Counted from the stretch's first letter, positions 43,172 through 52,615 are shown. The stretch is DNA of 64,000 bases from Dietzia natronolimnaea (GCF_002289575.1 NZ_NTGA01000021.1:28292-92291), one strand, 5' to 3'. Made by a program: numbers and translations. The notes: a model not told the origin generated them from the sequence alone.

Positions 43172-43834
43172 TCACTCCCTGGTGAGGGCCTCGCCGATGG
43201 GGGTCTGGCCGTCGGAGAATTCGATGGTACGACCGATGGTGTCCGGCCTGCGCAGGACGGCCGCGGCGACGGCGGCCACGACGTCCCGGCTGGTGGCCCT
43301 GTCCTCGCGCTTGTCGGCGCCCACGCCGATCGACTCCCCACCGGGGTCATCCGTGAGCATCCCCGGGCCGAGGATGGTCCACTGCAGTTCCGAGTCCCGG
43401 AGGTGGGCGTCCGCGTCGGCCTTGGCCTGCGCGTAGGGGTAGAACGAATCGCCTTCGGGCACGCCGTGCTCGGGTCCGGCCCCGTCGTAGGAGATCATGA
43501 CGTAGCGCTCGACCCCCTCCTGCGCGGCGGCGTCCATGGACCGGATCGCGGCGTCACGGTCGACGGCGTAGGTGCGGTCGGCGTCTCCGCCACCCGCTCC
43601 GGCGGCCCACACGACGGAACCGCTGCCGCGGAGCACCTCCCGCAAGCCCTCGACGTCGAGCGTCTCGACGTCCGCGACGACGGGGGTCGCACCCACCTCC
43701 CGGATGTCGTCGGCCTGGTCCGGATTCCGGATCACCGAGTACACCTCGGCGCCCGCCTCCGCCAGGATCCGGGCCGCGCGGAGCGCCACCTTGCCGTGTC
43801 CGCCGATGATGGTCACAGGACGTTCGATACTCAT
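43172..43834 (-). CDS. NAD(P)H-binding SDR-like protein
   Basis: A 220-residue atypical short-chain dehydrogenase of the NAD(P)-binding_10 group. It starts with the dinucleotide motif VTIIGGHGKVALRAA at residues 7-21, and has YPYAQAKADADAHLRDS near residue 135, where the lysine is the family's contact residue. Homologues (YwnB, YtfG-like) act on quinones or serve as oxidative-stress proteins. The start at 43834 (MSIERPV) places the motif normally. Function beyond NADPH binding is unknown. Confidence 0.88.
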   Translation of the reverse strand: MSIERPVTIIGGHGKVALRAARILAEAGAEVYSVIRNPDQADDIREVGATPVVADVETLDVEGLREVLRGSGSVVWAAGAGGGDADRTYAVDRDAAIRSMDAAAQEGVERYVMISYDGAGPEHGVPEGDSFYPYAQAKADADAHLRDSELQWTILGPGMLTDDPGGESIGVGADKREDRATSRDVVAAVAAAVLRRPDTIGRTIEFSDGQTPIGEALTRE

Positions 43835-44019
43835 GGCCTCCGTTGTACGCCTCCACCCCACTGTCGTGTGAGGCGCAGGTCACTTCCCGGTCACCGTCCG
43901 GCCCGATCCGGTCACAACTCCACAACGACACGCCGTGGGGGCCCGTGTGGGTTCGCGTCCTGTCGGACCGTGCGTGCATCATGTGCCCATAAGCCGGTAC
44001 TCACCGGCAGATCCCAGCA

Positions 44020-45297
44020 ATGCCGTCGGAGTCACGCATGTCCTTGCCCCGGTCCGGGTCGCTCACGCCCTCGGCGTCTCAGGCGCCCTTCGTCCTCCTC
44101 GCCGGACTCCTGGCCCTTGTGCTCGTCGCGACCGGATGCACCATCCCCGTGCCCACCGGGTCCGCGGGCGAGACCACCCCGACCGAGACCTCGGAAGCGC
44201 CGGTTCCGGCGACCCTGCAGGTCACCCCGGCGGACGGCGCCACGGACGTCGCCGTGCTGGACGGCGTCCGCGCCCGGGTGGAGAACGGCTCCCTCAGCGA
44301 GGTGGTGCTGACCAACGACGCGGGCAAGGAGATCGAGGGAGAGCTGTCGCAGGACGCGACCTCGTGGGAACCCGCTGTTACCCTCGGATACGGGCGCACC
44401 TACACCCTGGATGTCACCTACCGCGGAGCCACCGGCGGCCCGCGGACCGACTCGCGGACCTTCACCATGGCCACCCCGCAGGCCATCGTCAGCCCCAGCC
44501 TGGTCACCCCGGGCGGTGGCGCTCTGGAGTCGGATCGCGAGTACGGCGTCGGCATCATCGTGGCCGCGAGATTCGATCAGCCCGTGGCGGACAGAGAGAC
44601 CGTCGAGAAGCACATGACGGTCACGACGGAACCGGCGGTCGAGGGCAACTGGTTCTGGCTCGACGACGCCACCGCGCACTGGCGGCCCCGGGACTACTAC
44701 GAGACCGGGACCCGCGTGAGCGTGGATCTGGACACTGAGGGCAGGAACCTCGGCGGCGGTCAGTGGGGTGGAGAGGGCGCGGAGGTCGACTTCACCATTG
44801 GTGACCGGCGGGTGGCCATCGCGGACGACGACACCAAGACGGTCTCGGTGTTCCACAACCAGGAACTGGTCAAGACGATGCCCACGTCGATGGGCAAGGG
44901 CGGCTGGGCGACCCATAACGGCGTGAGCATGCACTTCTGGACCCAGCGGGGTGTCTACACCGTCCTCGACAAGGCCAGCACGGTGCTCATGGACTCCTCG
45001 ACCTACGGTCTGCCGCTCGACGTCGGGTACCGGGTGACGGTCGACCACGGGGTGCGCCTGACCAACGAGGGCATCTACTTCCACGCTCTCGCCTCGTCGA
45101 TGTGGGCGCAGGGCAACACCAACGTCTCACACGGATGCCTCAACCTGTCCCCCGATGACGCGGCCTGGTACTTCGACCAGGCGGTGGCCGGAGACATCGT
45201 CGAGGTCCGGAACACCGGTGGCCCGGAACAGCAGATCCACCAGAACGGTGACTGGGCGGTCCCGTGGAGCACCTGGCAGAAGGGTTCCGCAGACTGA
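44020..45297 (+). CDS. L,D-transpeptidase lipoprotein
   Basis: A 425-residue cell-wall enzyme making 3-3 peptidoglycan cross-links, as LdtMt2 does. The signal peptide ends in the lipobox LVATGC (about residue 40). Two Ig-like domains follow (about 65-260), then the YkuD catalytic domain (about 262-395) with the active-site motif HALASSMWAQGNTNVSHGCLN, whose SHGC cysteine is the nucleophile. A short C-terminal extension has the WSTWQKG type of ending. ATG 44020 is chosen; another ATG lies 18 bp downstream. Confidence 0.95.
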   Translation: MPSESRMSLPRSGSLTPSASQAPFVLLAGLLALVLVATGCTIPVPTGSAGETTPTETSEAPVPATLQVTPADGATDVAVLDGVRARVENGSLSEVVLTNDAGKEIEGELSQDATSWEPAVTLGYGRTYTLDVTYRGATGGPRTDSRTFTMATPQAIVSPSLVTPGGGALESDREYGVGIIVAARFDQPVADRETVEKHMTVTTEPAVEGNWFWLDDATAHWRPRDYYETGTRVSVDLDTEGRNLGGGQWGGEGAEVDFTIGDRRVAIADDDTKTVSVFHNQELVKTMPTSMGKGGWATHNGVSMHFWTQRGVYTVLDKASTVLMDSSTYGLPLDVGYRVTVDHGVRLTNEGIYFHALASSMWAQGNTNVSHGCLNLSPDDAAWYFDQAVAGDIVEVRNTGGPEQQIHQNGDWAVPWSTWQKGSAD

Positions 45298-45336
45298 GGG
45301 TTCCTTTTACTGGGGTCGACACGCTACTTTTGCGCG

Positions 45337-46215
45337 ATGGAGCCCCGCTCACCCCAGATGAGACTGCCCGGAGTCACGATCGGCCACTGGACGGATCCTT
45401 CCGCGTTGACGGGGTGCACCGTGGTGCTGCTCCCCGAGGGGTCGGTGGCGTCGCGCGAGGTACGGGGTGGCGCACCGGCGACCCGCGATCTCGACGCACT
45501 CTCCCCGGACAAGGCGGTGACGTCCGTCGACGCCGTCGTCCTCACCGGCGGCTCAGCGTTCGGCCTCGCGGCCGCCGAGGGGGTGATGCGGTTCTGCGAA
45601 GAGGCGGGGAGGGGCGTTCCCACGCCCGGCGGACGCGTGCCGATCGTCCCGGCCCTGGCGCTGTTCGACCTCGGGGTCGGCGATCCGAAGGTCCGCCCGA
45701 CGGCCGCCGACGGGTACACCGCCGCGGCCGCGGCCACCGGCCCGCTGGTCGAGGTGGGACAGGTGGGCGCGGGCGCCGGGGCGTTCACGTCGCAGTGGCG
45801 CGGGGCGGAGAACATCCGTCCGGGCGGTATCCGCTACGCGGAGAGCACCCTGGGCGACCTGGTCGTCGGGGCACTGTGCGCGGTGAACGCCTACGGCGAC
45901 GTCGATCCGGGCGGGACCGAGGTGGACCTCGCCAGCGTGGCAAACCTGGTTCCGCCGTTCGACTACGCCTCTGATCGCGTGCACACCACCATCGGAGTGG
46001 TCATCACCAACGCGAGGCTGGACAAGACCGCCTGCTTCGTCGTCGCCCAGGGCGCCCATGACGGCCTCTCCCGGTCTCTGACGCCGCCGCACACCCGATA
46101 CGACGGAGACGGTTTCGTCGCCGTGGCGACCGGGGAGGTGGCCGCCGACGTCGACACCGTCCGCCTCATGGCGCTCGACGCCGTCTCCCGGGCGATACGG
46201 TCCGCCGGATCCTGA
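45337..46215 (+). CDS. P1 family peptidase (DmpA/Rv1333-like)
   Basis: A 292-residue member of the self-cleaving N-terminal nucleophile family S58. The conserved VRGGAPATRDLD near residue 42, LTGGSAFGLAAAEGV near residue 68, and the C-terminal VHTTIGVVITNARL near residue 215, which contains the processing-site Thr region, are all present. The protein probably matures by autoproteolysis into two chains and has aminopeptidase activity; its substrate is unknown. It is 40 bp after the L,D-transpeptidase gene. Confidence 0.9.
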   Translation: MEPRSPQMRLPGVTIGHWTDPSALTGCTVVLLPEGSVASREVRGGAPATRDLDALSPDKAVTSVDAVVLTGGSAFGLAAAEGVMRFCEEAGRGVPTPGGRVPIVPALALFDLGVGDPKVRPTAADGYTAAAAATGPLVEVGQVGAGAGAFTSQWRGAENIRPGGIRYAESTLGDLVVGALCAVNAYGDVDPGGTEVDLASVANLVPPFDYASDRVHTTIGVVITNARLDKTACFVVAQGAHDGLSRSLTPPHTRYDGDGFVAVATGEVAADVDTVRLMALDAVSRAIRSAGS

Positions 46216-46246
46216 GCCACTCGCCGGGCCGGATCGCAGAACGGAG

Positions 46247-46275
46247 TCGACAATTCCGGTGATGGGCGAGACAAT
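46247..46275 (+). promoter_or_regulatory. Putative promoter of the CNNM pair leader
   Basis: TCGACA (46247-46252) and GACAAT (46270-46275) are 17 bp apart. A perfect 10-bp palindrome TGACTTGTCA follows immediately (46275-46284), in the expected start region. The leader to the ATG would be about 115 nt. Confidence 0.4.
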
Positions 46276-46370
46276 GACTTGTCAGCCCGGGCATCGGCCC
46301 GCGGGGACACCGACGAAAGCGCAGGAGCACCTCCAGTGAGCCGAGCCGACACACCGGCCCGATCTATCAG

Positions 46371-46389
46371 CCCCCTTCTCGGAAGGGGG
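46371..46389 (+). promoter_or_regulatory. Hairpin enclosing the ribosome site of the CNNM gene
   Basis: CCCCCTTC (46371-46378), loop TCG, GAAGGGGG (46382-46389) form a perfect 8-bp stem. The only Shine-Dalgarno-like sequence, AAGGGGG, 8 nt before the ATG at 46398, is wholly inside the 3' arm. Translation should need the hairpin to open. Confidence 0.6.
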
Positions 46390-46397
46390 TACACCGG

Positions 46398-47756
46398 ATG
46401 AGCATCGCGCTCTCACTCCTCGTCGGCGTGGTGGTGGTCTTGGCCATCACCGCACTCACGGGCTACTTCGTGGCCCAGGAGTTCGCGTTCATGGCCGTCG
46501 ACCGCTCCAGGATGGGGGCCGCGGCGGAGAAGGGCGACCCGGCCGCGTCGCGGGTCCTCGGCGTGACCAGGCGGACGTCCTTCATGCTCTCGGGCGCCCA
46601 GCTCGGGATCACCGTCACCACCCTGGTCGTCGGGTACGTCGCCGAACCGCTCATCGGCCGCTCGATCGGCGAGCTCCTCGGCCTGGCCTCGGTGCCCCAG
46701 GGGATCGGAGTGGTGGTCGGCACGGTCCTGGCGCTGCTCTTCTCGACGGTCGTGCAGATGATCTTCGGCGAGTTGGTGCCCAAGAACCTGGCCATCGCCC
46801 GACCGGAGCCGGTCGCACGCTGGCTGGCCCGGTCCACCACGATCTACCTCGCCCTGTTCGGCTGGCTCATCGGCCTGTTCGACAAGGCGTCCGAGGCCCT
46901 GCTCAAGGCCGTCGGCATCGAGCCGGTCCACGACAAGGAACACTCCGCCACCGCTCGCGACCTGGAGCACATCGTCGCCGAGTCCGAGGAGACCGGCGAG
47001 CTGTCCGAGGAACTGAGTCGACTGCTGGACAGGATGCTGGACTTCCCCGGCCAACCCGCCGAGCACGCCATGATCCCGCGCAGCCGCACCGACGTGGTGC
47101 GGGCGGAGGACACGGTCACCGAGGTCCTGTCCAAGATGGCCACCGGACACACCCGCTACCCGGTGGTCGGCGACGACTCCGACGACGTGGTCGGCATCGT
47201 GGACCTCCACGACCTGCTCTCGGTGTGTGATGACGACCGGGCGGACCTCACGGCGGTGTCGACCCTCATGCGGGCACCGATCATCGTGCCCACCTCGCTG
47301 CCCCTTCCGGAGGTCGCCACCCGCCTGGGGTCCCACAAGTCCGAGATGGCGGTGGTGGTGGACGAATACGGTGGTTTCGCCGGTGTCGTGACCATGGAGG
47401 ACATGGCCGAGGAGATCGTCGGCGAGATCGCGGACGAGCACGATCCCCAGCAGGCGGCCGGGACCCCGGTCAGCGAGGGCCTGGGCTGGCTCCTGGCCGG
47501 TGACACCCATCTCGACGAGGTGGAACGACTGCTCGAGATCACCCTGCCCGAGGTGGACGCCGAGACCCTCGGTGGGCTCGTGATCGAGACGACCGGGGAC
47601 CTGCCCGAGCTGGGTGACCGGGTCGACATTCCTCTCCCCGACACAGACGTGCTGGAGGAGATCTCCGCCGACAGGGTCCTGCGGACCGAGGTGCGCAGGA
47701 TCGAACGTCGTGTTCCCGCAGAGCTGCATGTCGTGGTCGAGGAGGCCGCGCGATGA
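46398..47756 (+). CDS. CNNM/CBS/CorC_HlyC membrane protein 1
   Basis: A 452-residue protein with the CNNM (DUF21) membrane domain of about four helices (residues about 1-180), a CBS pair (about 205-330, with ARDLEHIVAESEETG joining it) and a C-terminal CorC_HlyC FAD-binding-like domain (about 345-440). Such proteins (Rv1842c-like, MpfA, YhdP) control magnesium or sodium export; the old name hemolysin is misleading. It is translated in an operon with a paralogue whose ATG overlaps its stop, and has an unusual structured leader. Confidence 0.92.
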   Translation: MSIALSLLVGVVVVLAITALTGYFVAQEFAFMAVDRSRMGAAAEKGDPAASRVLGVTRRTSFMLSGAQLGITVTTLVVGYVAEPLIGRSIGELLGLASVPQGIGVVVGTVLALLFSTVVQMIFGELVPKNLAIARPEPVARWLARSTTIYLALFGWLIGLFDKASEALLKAVGIEPVHDKEHSATARDLEHIVAESEETGELSEELSRLLDRMLDFPGQPAEHAMIPRSRTDVVRAEDTVTEVLSKMATGHTRYPVVGDDSDDVVGIVDLHDLLSVCDDDRADLTAVSTLMRAPIIVPTSLPLPEVATRLGSHKSEMAVVVDEYGGFAGVVTMEDMAEEIVGEIADEHDPQQAAGTPVSEGLGWLLAGDTHLDEVERLLEITLPEVDAETLGGLVIETTGDLPELGDRVDIPLPDTDVLEEISADRVLRTEVRRIERRVPAELHVVVEEAAR

Positions 47757-48856
47757 ACCCCACCACCTCCCTTCTCGCCGCCGAAGCCGGCACGGGCCTC
47801 ACGAGCAATCCGTTCGTCGTGGTACTCGCCACGGTCGTGCTCATCGTGGCGTCCGCGTTCTTCGTGGCCGTCGAGTTCTCCCTGATCTCCGCGCGACGCC
47901 ACCGCCTCGAGGACGCGGCGGCCTCGAGCGCCGCGGCCCGGGCGGCCCTGCGCAACGCATCCGAGCTCACGCTGCTGCTCGCGGGGTCCCAGCTCGGGAT
48001 CACGCTGTGCGCGCTGGCACTGGGTTCCATCACCAAACCCGCGGTCCACCACTGGTTCACGCCGGTGTTCGCGAGCTGGGGGTTGCCCTACTGGACGGCC
48101 GACGTCATCGCCTTTGTCCTGGCGCTGCTCATCGTCACCTTCCTCCACCTGGTGGTGGGCGAGATGGCCCCCAAGTCGTGGTCGATCACGCACCCCGAGT
48201 ACTCGGCCACGTTGTTGGCGATACCGATGCGGGGCTTCCTCTGGATCACCCGCCCGCTGCTGGTGGCGCTCAACACCCTCGCCAACCGGATCCTGCACCG
48301 GATCGGGGTGGAGACCCGCGACGAGGTGGCCTCCGGCCAGGACGCCGACTCCCTACGCGAGCTCGTCCGCCACTCCGGTGAGGCCGGCACCCTCGACGAC
48401 ACCCACCACCGGCAGCTGCTCAACGCCCTGGAGTTGCAGGAACTCACCGTGGGGGACCTGCTGGGTGATCGCGGGGTCAACGCGCCCGCCGCCCCGGAGG
48501 AGATGTCCTCGGTCGACGTGAAGGCCTCCCCGGAGGACATCCGCGAGACGGCCCGCCGCACCGGTCATCTCCGGTTGCTGGTGATGGACGGGCAGACCGC
48601 GGTGGGTGTGGTGCACGCGCGTGACGCGATCAACATCCAGTCGGGGGCCACCGCGCGGGAGCTCATGCGGCCGAGCCTGTCCCTCGAGCACGACCTGTCG
48701 GTGGCCGAGGCGTTCCGCCGGATGCGTGAGGCGCGGGCCCACCTCGTCGTCGTCGAACAGTCCGGCGGCCACCCGGGCACCCATGTCTCCGAGGTCAGAG
48801 GGGTCCTCACGCTGGACGACGTCGTGCGGCGCCTCCTGCCCGTCACCTCCGGGTAG
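47753..48856 (+). CDS. CNNM/CBS membrane protein 2
   Basis: A 367-residue paralogue of the preceding protein, with the CNNM domain (about residues 20-205) and a CBS pair (about 215-365), but no CorC_HlyC domain. The pair corresponds to the adjacent Rv1841c/Rv1842c of M. tuberculosis. The helix segments FVAVEFSLISARRHRLED and GSQLGITLCALALG are typical. The 4-bp overlap indicates coupled translation and probably a heteromeric complex. Confidence 0.92.
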   Translation: MNPTTSLLAAEAGTGLTSNPFVVVLATVVLIVASAFFVAVEFSLISARRHRLEDAAASSAAARAALRNASELTLLLAGSQLGITLCALALGSITKPAVHHWFTPVFASWGLPYWTADVIAFVLALLIVTFLHLVVGEMAPKSWSITHPEYSATLLAIPMRGFLWITRPLLVALNTLANRILHRIGVETRDEVASGQDADSLRELVRHSGEAGTLDDTHHRQLLNALELQELTVGDLLGDRGVNAPAAPEEMSSVDVKASPEDIRETARRTGHLRLLVMDGQTAVGVVHARDAINIQSGATARELMRPSLSLEHDLSVAEAFRRMREARAHLVVVEQSGGHPGTHVSEVRGVLTLDDVVRRLLPVTSG

Positions 48857-48906
48857 GCCGGGTGCTGCGGGTCGGGGGCCTGTGGGCCGGGGGCTGCCGG
48901 CCGGGG

Positions 48907-49449
48907 TCAGAACAGGCCGATAAGCCGGAGCAGGCCCCACAGCGCGAGCCCGGCCATGCCGATCAACACCAGCAGCATCAGGCCCACCGCCCCGACCGCC
49001 CGGAGCAGGTAGCCGCGGGCGTCGGTGTCCACGCGCCTGCCCTCGGCGATGGTCCGGTCGACCAGTCGCAGGTTCTTGGACGTGGCCTTGTGGGCGGCGT
49101 CCGCCACGTCACCCACGAACGGGACCACGCCGAGCACGGCGTCGACGAGGTAGTTCCAGCCCATGCGGAACAGGATGTGGACGGGGACCCGGTTGCGGAT
49201 CGCCTCGGCCAGGACCGCTGCGGCGACGACGGTCCCCAGCGCGTCCCCGACGACGGGCACCAGGCCGACCACCGGGTCCAGCCCCACGCGGTACCGGGTG
49301 CCCGGGATGCGCACCAGATCGTCCATGACTCGCGCGAGGCCGGAGGTCACGGGGGACGACCCGGCCCTCTCCACACCGGGAGCGGGGGGCCTGGCCGCCA
49401 CGGGCTCGGTCGAATGCGGACTCACCGGGTCGGGTCGACGGCTGGTCAT
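48907..49449 (-). CDS. DUF4112 membrane protein
   Basis: A 180-residue protein of the DUF4112 family. The signature DPVVGLVPVVGDALGT and its echo AVLGVVPFVGDVADA flank the first helix hairpin, with a final helix at about residues 150-172. The start at 49449 (MTSRRPDP) is the first in frame after the overlap-free spacer. The role of the family is unknown. It converges with the CNNM pair and lies 11 bp behind the dioxygenase-like gene. Confidence 0.85.
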   Translation of the reverse strand: MTSRRPDPVSPHSTEPVAARPPAPGVERAGSSPVTSGLARVMDDLVRIPGTRYRVGLDPVVGLVPVVGDALGTVVAAAVLAEAIRNRVPVHILFRMGWNYLVDAVLGVVPFVGDVADAAHKATSKNLRLVDRTIAEGRRVDTDARGYLLRAVGAVGLMLLVLIGMAGLALWGLLRLIGLF

Positions 49450-49460
49450 GGGCGACGAGC

Positions 49461-50459
49461 CTACGGGGACGGGGGCGCCTCGCCACCGCCGCCCGGGGGC
49501 GGCCCGGCCGGTGCTCCGGCACGTCCGGCGGGCGGCTCCCCGGGCCCGCCGCTCCCACCCGCGGCGTTGTCCTCGGCGGCGGCGACGCCGATCGTGATCG
49601 TGACCTCGTAGCCGTCCTCCGGGGAGCCGACGACCTCGGGCATCTGCGCGTCCCACCCGTCGGAGAAGACCATGTCCGATTCCAGGCTCACCCCGGCCAT
49701 GTTCCGGATGGAGGCGGTGTACCCGGAGTCGTAGGCGTAGACGGCGTCGGACTCCGCTTCGGGGAGTGCGATCTGCGAGGTGAGCCGGGCGTTCTCACCG
49801 GCCACGGCCGAGGCCAGGGTGTCGTAGACCTCGAAGTGCAGGTGCGGCCACCTGCCCGAGTAGCAGGCCGGGAAGATGCTGGTGAACTCGACTCTGCCGG
49901 ACTCGTCCGCGGTCTGGACACCGCGGAGATAGTTCTGGTCGGTGACGCCCTCACTGTAGAGGGAGTACCGGCCCTCGCGGTCGCAGTGCCACAGGTAGAC
50001 GGCCATCCCGGCCCCCGGTGCGCACTCGCGGGTCAGGTCCTGCAGGTCCACGGTCAGACGCATGGGGACACCCTCGGCGGTGCCGGTCATCCCCCCGAAG
50101 CTCGAGGTGATGTCCGAGCGGTGCACCCCGGATTCGATCAGCACGTTGGGCCCGTTGGACCCGTCGCCCGGGTAGGGTCCGGCGGTCTCTCCCGGCGCCG
50201 CCTCGACACACTCGGCACCGGCCCCGGACACGCCGGACGAGCCGGCGGAGGTCGTTGACGAGGTGGCGGACGACGTCGGGGTCTGATCCGTCGCACATCC
50301 CACCGTCAGGCCCACCGCGCCCACCCCGGCGGCGCCGAGGATCCCGCGCAGGGCCGCGCGCCGGTTCATCACGGCCAGGTCGTGCCCGAGTCCCAGATCG
50401 TGCTCGTGTACCGCGTCGTCGGGGGTGTCGGTGGAGCGGGATCGTCGGTAGCTGAACAT
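49461..50459 (-). CDS. Tat-exported intradiol dioxygenase-like lipoprotein
   Basis: A 332-residue protein. A long N-terminal tail precedes a Tat-type signal NRRAALRGILG (about residues 32-42) ending at VGC near residue 56, a lipidation site. After a Ser/Thr linker comes an intradiol ring-cleavage dioxygenase fold, with iron-ligand segments GPYPGDG, Tyr-containing ACYSGRW and PHLHFEVY. Secreted relatives occur in actinobacteria; their substrate is unsettled. The C-terminus is a Gly/Pro-rich tail. It is divergent from the penicillin-binding lipoprotein. Confidence 0.88.
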   Translation of the reverse strand: MFSYRRSRSTDTPDDAVHEHDLGLGHDLAVMNRRAALRGILGAAGVGAVGLTVGCATDQTPTSSATSSTTSAGSSGVSGAGAECVEAAPGETAGPYPGDGSNGPNVLIESGVHRSDITSSFGGMTGTAEGVPMRLTVDLQDLTRECAPGAGMAVYLWHCDREGRYSLYSEGVTDQNYLRGVQTADESGRVEFTSIFPACYSGRWPHLHFEVYDTLASAVAGENARLTSQIALPEAESDAVYAYDSGYTASIRNMAGVSLESDMVFSDGWDAQMPEVVGSPEDGYEVTITIGVAAAEDNAAGGSGGPGEPPAGRAGAPAGPPPGGGGEAPPSP

Positions 50460-50562
50460 CGGGGCCTCCGGGTCTGCGGGGTCTGGTGCACCCGCTCCTT
50501 CCGGCGGGACTGGTGAGGACAGTAGGAGCCGACGTCGTGAGTACCCTGCGGGTTGGCTGGCA

Positions 50563-50595
50563 GTTTCCTGTACCCGGAAGTTCTCTGTACACCGG
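50563..50595. repeat. Direct repeats in the dioxygenase/PBP intergenic region
   Basis: GTTTCCTGTACCCGG (50563-50577) and GTTCTCTGTACACCGG (50580-50595) repeat with a 17-bp period in the 191-bp gap between divergent genes. This could be a regulator site; the rest of the gap shows no clear element. Confidence 0.4.
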
Positions 50596-50650
50596 GTGGT
50601 CGTCCGGCCCGACCGGTGCGGTGGGGGCGGGTTTCTGGTTGTGTGGAGTG

Positions 50651-52615
50651 ATGACGCCGATGACACTGCGCCGCCACCACACCAGCGGCGCTCGCCGCCG
50701 GCCCCGTCCCGTCGCCGGACTCGTCGCCGCCTCTCTGGCCGTGGCCCTGACCGGCAGCGGGTGCGCGGCACTGACCGGCGACACCGGATCGGACGAGCTC
50801 CAGCAGTTCCTCTCCACGCTGAGCAGCGGCGACCTCGCGGGGGCGGCCGCGCTCACCACCGATCCGGTCGCGGCCGAGGAGACCCTCGAGGCCAACGTGC
50901 TGGCGATGGGGTTCACCCCCACACTCTCCGCGAGGACCCCGGACGGGGACCGACGCCCGGACCGGGACCCCGTGCCGGTCGAGATCACCTGGGACATGGG
51001 GACCTCCGGGAACACCCAGGCCGACGACGACCAGGCAGACGACGAGCAAGCCGACGACGACGAGGCGGGCTCCGCCCCGGTCGGCGGGGAGACGGCGGCG
51101 GAGACCTCCCCGCGCATCGTCACGACCACCGGCGAGGCACGGACCACCAGGGTCGGCGACGACTGGAAGGTCGAGTGGGCGCCGACGATCCTCGACACCC
51201 GCCTCGAGCCGGGGGGCACGCTGTCCTTCTCCGAGATCCTGGACTACGACACCTCGGTGGTGGACCGCACGGGCGAACCGCTCTTTCAGTGGACCCCGGT
51301 CACGGCGGTGACCCTCGCGCCGGACGCGGTGGAGTCGGCGGACGCGGTCGCGGCGCTGGTCGGAACCGTGGTGCCGACGATCACCGGCCGGACGATCCGT
51401 GACGGCATGGCCGAGGCCGGCGACCAGCCCTACCAGGTCGTGGCGCTCCGGCCGTCCGACATCGACCCGATCCGCGATCAGCTCGCGGCCGTTGCGGGCG
51501 TGACGCTCCCCGAGCAGGGCCAGCTCATCCGCACCGACCGGAACCTGGACTCCCCCGCCCTCACCGGATTGCCCAGTGCCTGGACCGAAGCGCTACAGGC
51601 GCAGGGCGGCTGGACCGCCGAGATCGTCAATCCCGATGCCGAACCCATCGAGCTGGGCAGTGCCCCGGTGGGCCAGGTCGAGGACCTGGTCTCCACGGTG
51701 CAGATCTCGATGCAACGGGCCGCCCAGCAGGCGGTGGACGCCTCCGCTCTGGGAGCGTCGATCGTCGCGATCCAACCCTCGACCGGGGGAATCCTGGCCG
51801 TGGCCCAGAACTCCGTCGCCGACCAGCAGGGGCCGGTGTCCATGCAGGGCCGGTTCCCACCGGGGTCGACGTTCAAGATCGTCACCACGGCCGCCGCGCT
51901 GGAGGCCGGGGTCGTCGGCCCGGACGAGGTCGTGCCCTGCCCGGCCTCGGTCACCGTGTCCGGACGCACGATCCCCAACGACGACGACTTCGAACTCGGC
52001 CCGGTGCCGCTGGAGACGGCGTTCGCCCGCTCGTGCAACACCAGCCAGGCCGTCATCAGCGACCGGCTCGCGCCGGAGGCCATGAGGGACACGGCCGCCA
52101 GACTCGGCCTCGGGGTCGGGTTCTTCGCACCCGGCCTCGGTGTGGACACCTACACCGGCTCCGTGCCCGTCACCGAGCAGGGCCCGGCCCGGGTGGAGGC
52201 GGCGATCGGGCAGGGCGAGGTGCTGGCCAGCCCCTTCGGGATGGCGGTCATGACGGCCTCGCTCGCGAACGGCGGGCGGATGATCCTGCCGCACGTCGTC
52301 GACGGGATGCCCGCCACCGCCAACGACACCCCGGAACCCCTGGACCCGGGTGTGGTGGACACCTTGCGCAGGTACATGGAGCAGACCGTGCGATCGGGCA
52401 CCGCCACGGCCGCCAACTCGATCCCCGGGCTCGGCGGCAAGACCGGCACCGCCGAGGTCGGCACCGGCCCCGCCCACGGCTGGTTCGTCGGCTCCACCGG
52501 GGACATCGCGGTCGCGGTCCTCATCGAGGGCGCCGACTCCTCGGGCCCGGCGGTGGCGATGGCCGCCCAGTTCCTCGCGGCCGCGGGGCAGCCCGCCCCA
52601 CTCGCACGGGGCTGA
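50651..52615 (+). CDS. Penicillin-binding lipoprotein, class B transpeptidase
   Basis: A 654-residue lipoprotein homologous to M. tuberculosis PbpLipo (Rv2864c). The signal ends in the lipobox SGC (about residue 39). An NTF2-like/MecA-N domain follows (about 45-185) with an acidic insertion made of QADDD/QADDE-type repeats near residues 120-140, then the dimerisation domain and the transpeptidase domain. The catalytic motifs are STFK (Ser406), SCN, and KTGT. The ATG at 50651 is chosen; ATG 50660 has better spacing to GGAG and is an alternative. Confidence 0.93.
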   Translation: MTPMTLRRHHTSGARRRPRPVAGLVAASLAVALTGSGCAALTGDTGSDELQQFLSTLSSGDLAGAAALTTDPVAAEETLEANVLAMGFTPTLSARTPDGDRRPDRDPVPVEITWDMGTSGNTQADDDQADDEQADDDEAGSAPVGGETAAETSPRIVTTTGEARTTRVGDDWKVEWAPTILDTRLEPGGTLSFSEILDYDTSVVDRTGEPLFQWTPVTAVTLAPDAVESADAVAALVGTVVPTITGRTIRDGMAEAGDQPYQVVALRPSDIDPIRDQLAAVAGVTLPEQGQLIRTDRNLDSPALTGLPSAWTEALQAQGGWTAEIVNPDAEPIELGSAPVGQVEDLVSTVQISMQRAAQQAVDASALGASIVAIQPSTGGILAVAQNSVADQQGPVSMQGRFPPGSTFKIVTTAAALEAGVVGPDEVVPCPASVTVSGRTIPNDDDFELGPVPLETAFARSCNTSQAVISDRLAPEAMRDTAARLGLGVGFFAPGLGVDTYTGSVPVTEQGPARVEAAIGQGEVLASPFGMAVMTASLANGGRMILPHVVDGMPATANDTPEPLDPGVVDTLRRYMEQTVRSGTATAANSIPGLGGKTGTAEVGTGPAHGWFVGSTGDIAVAVLIEGADSSGPAVAMAAQFLAAAGQPAPLARG

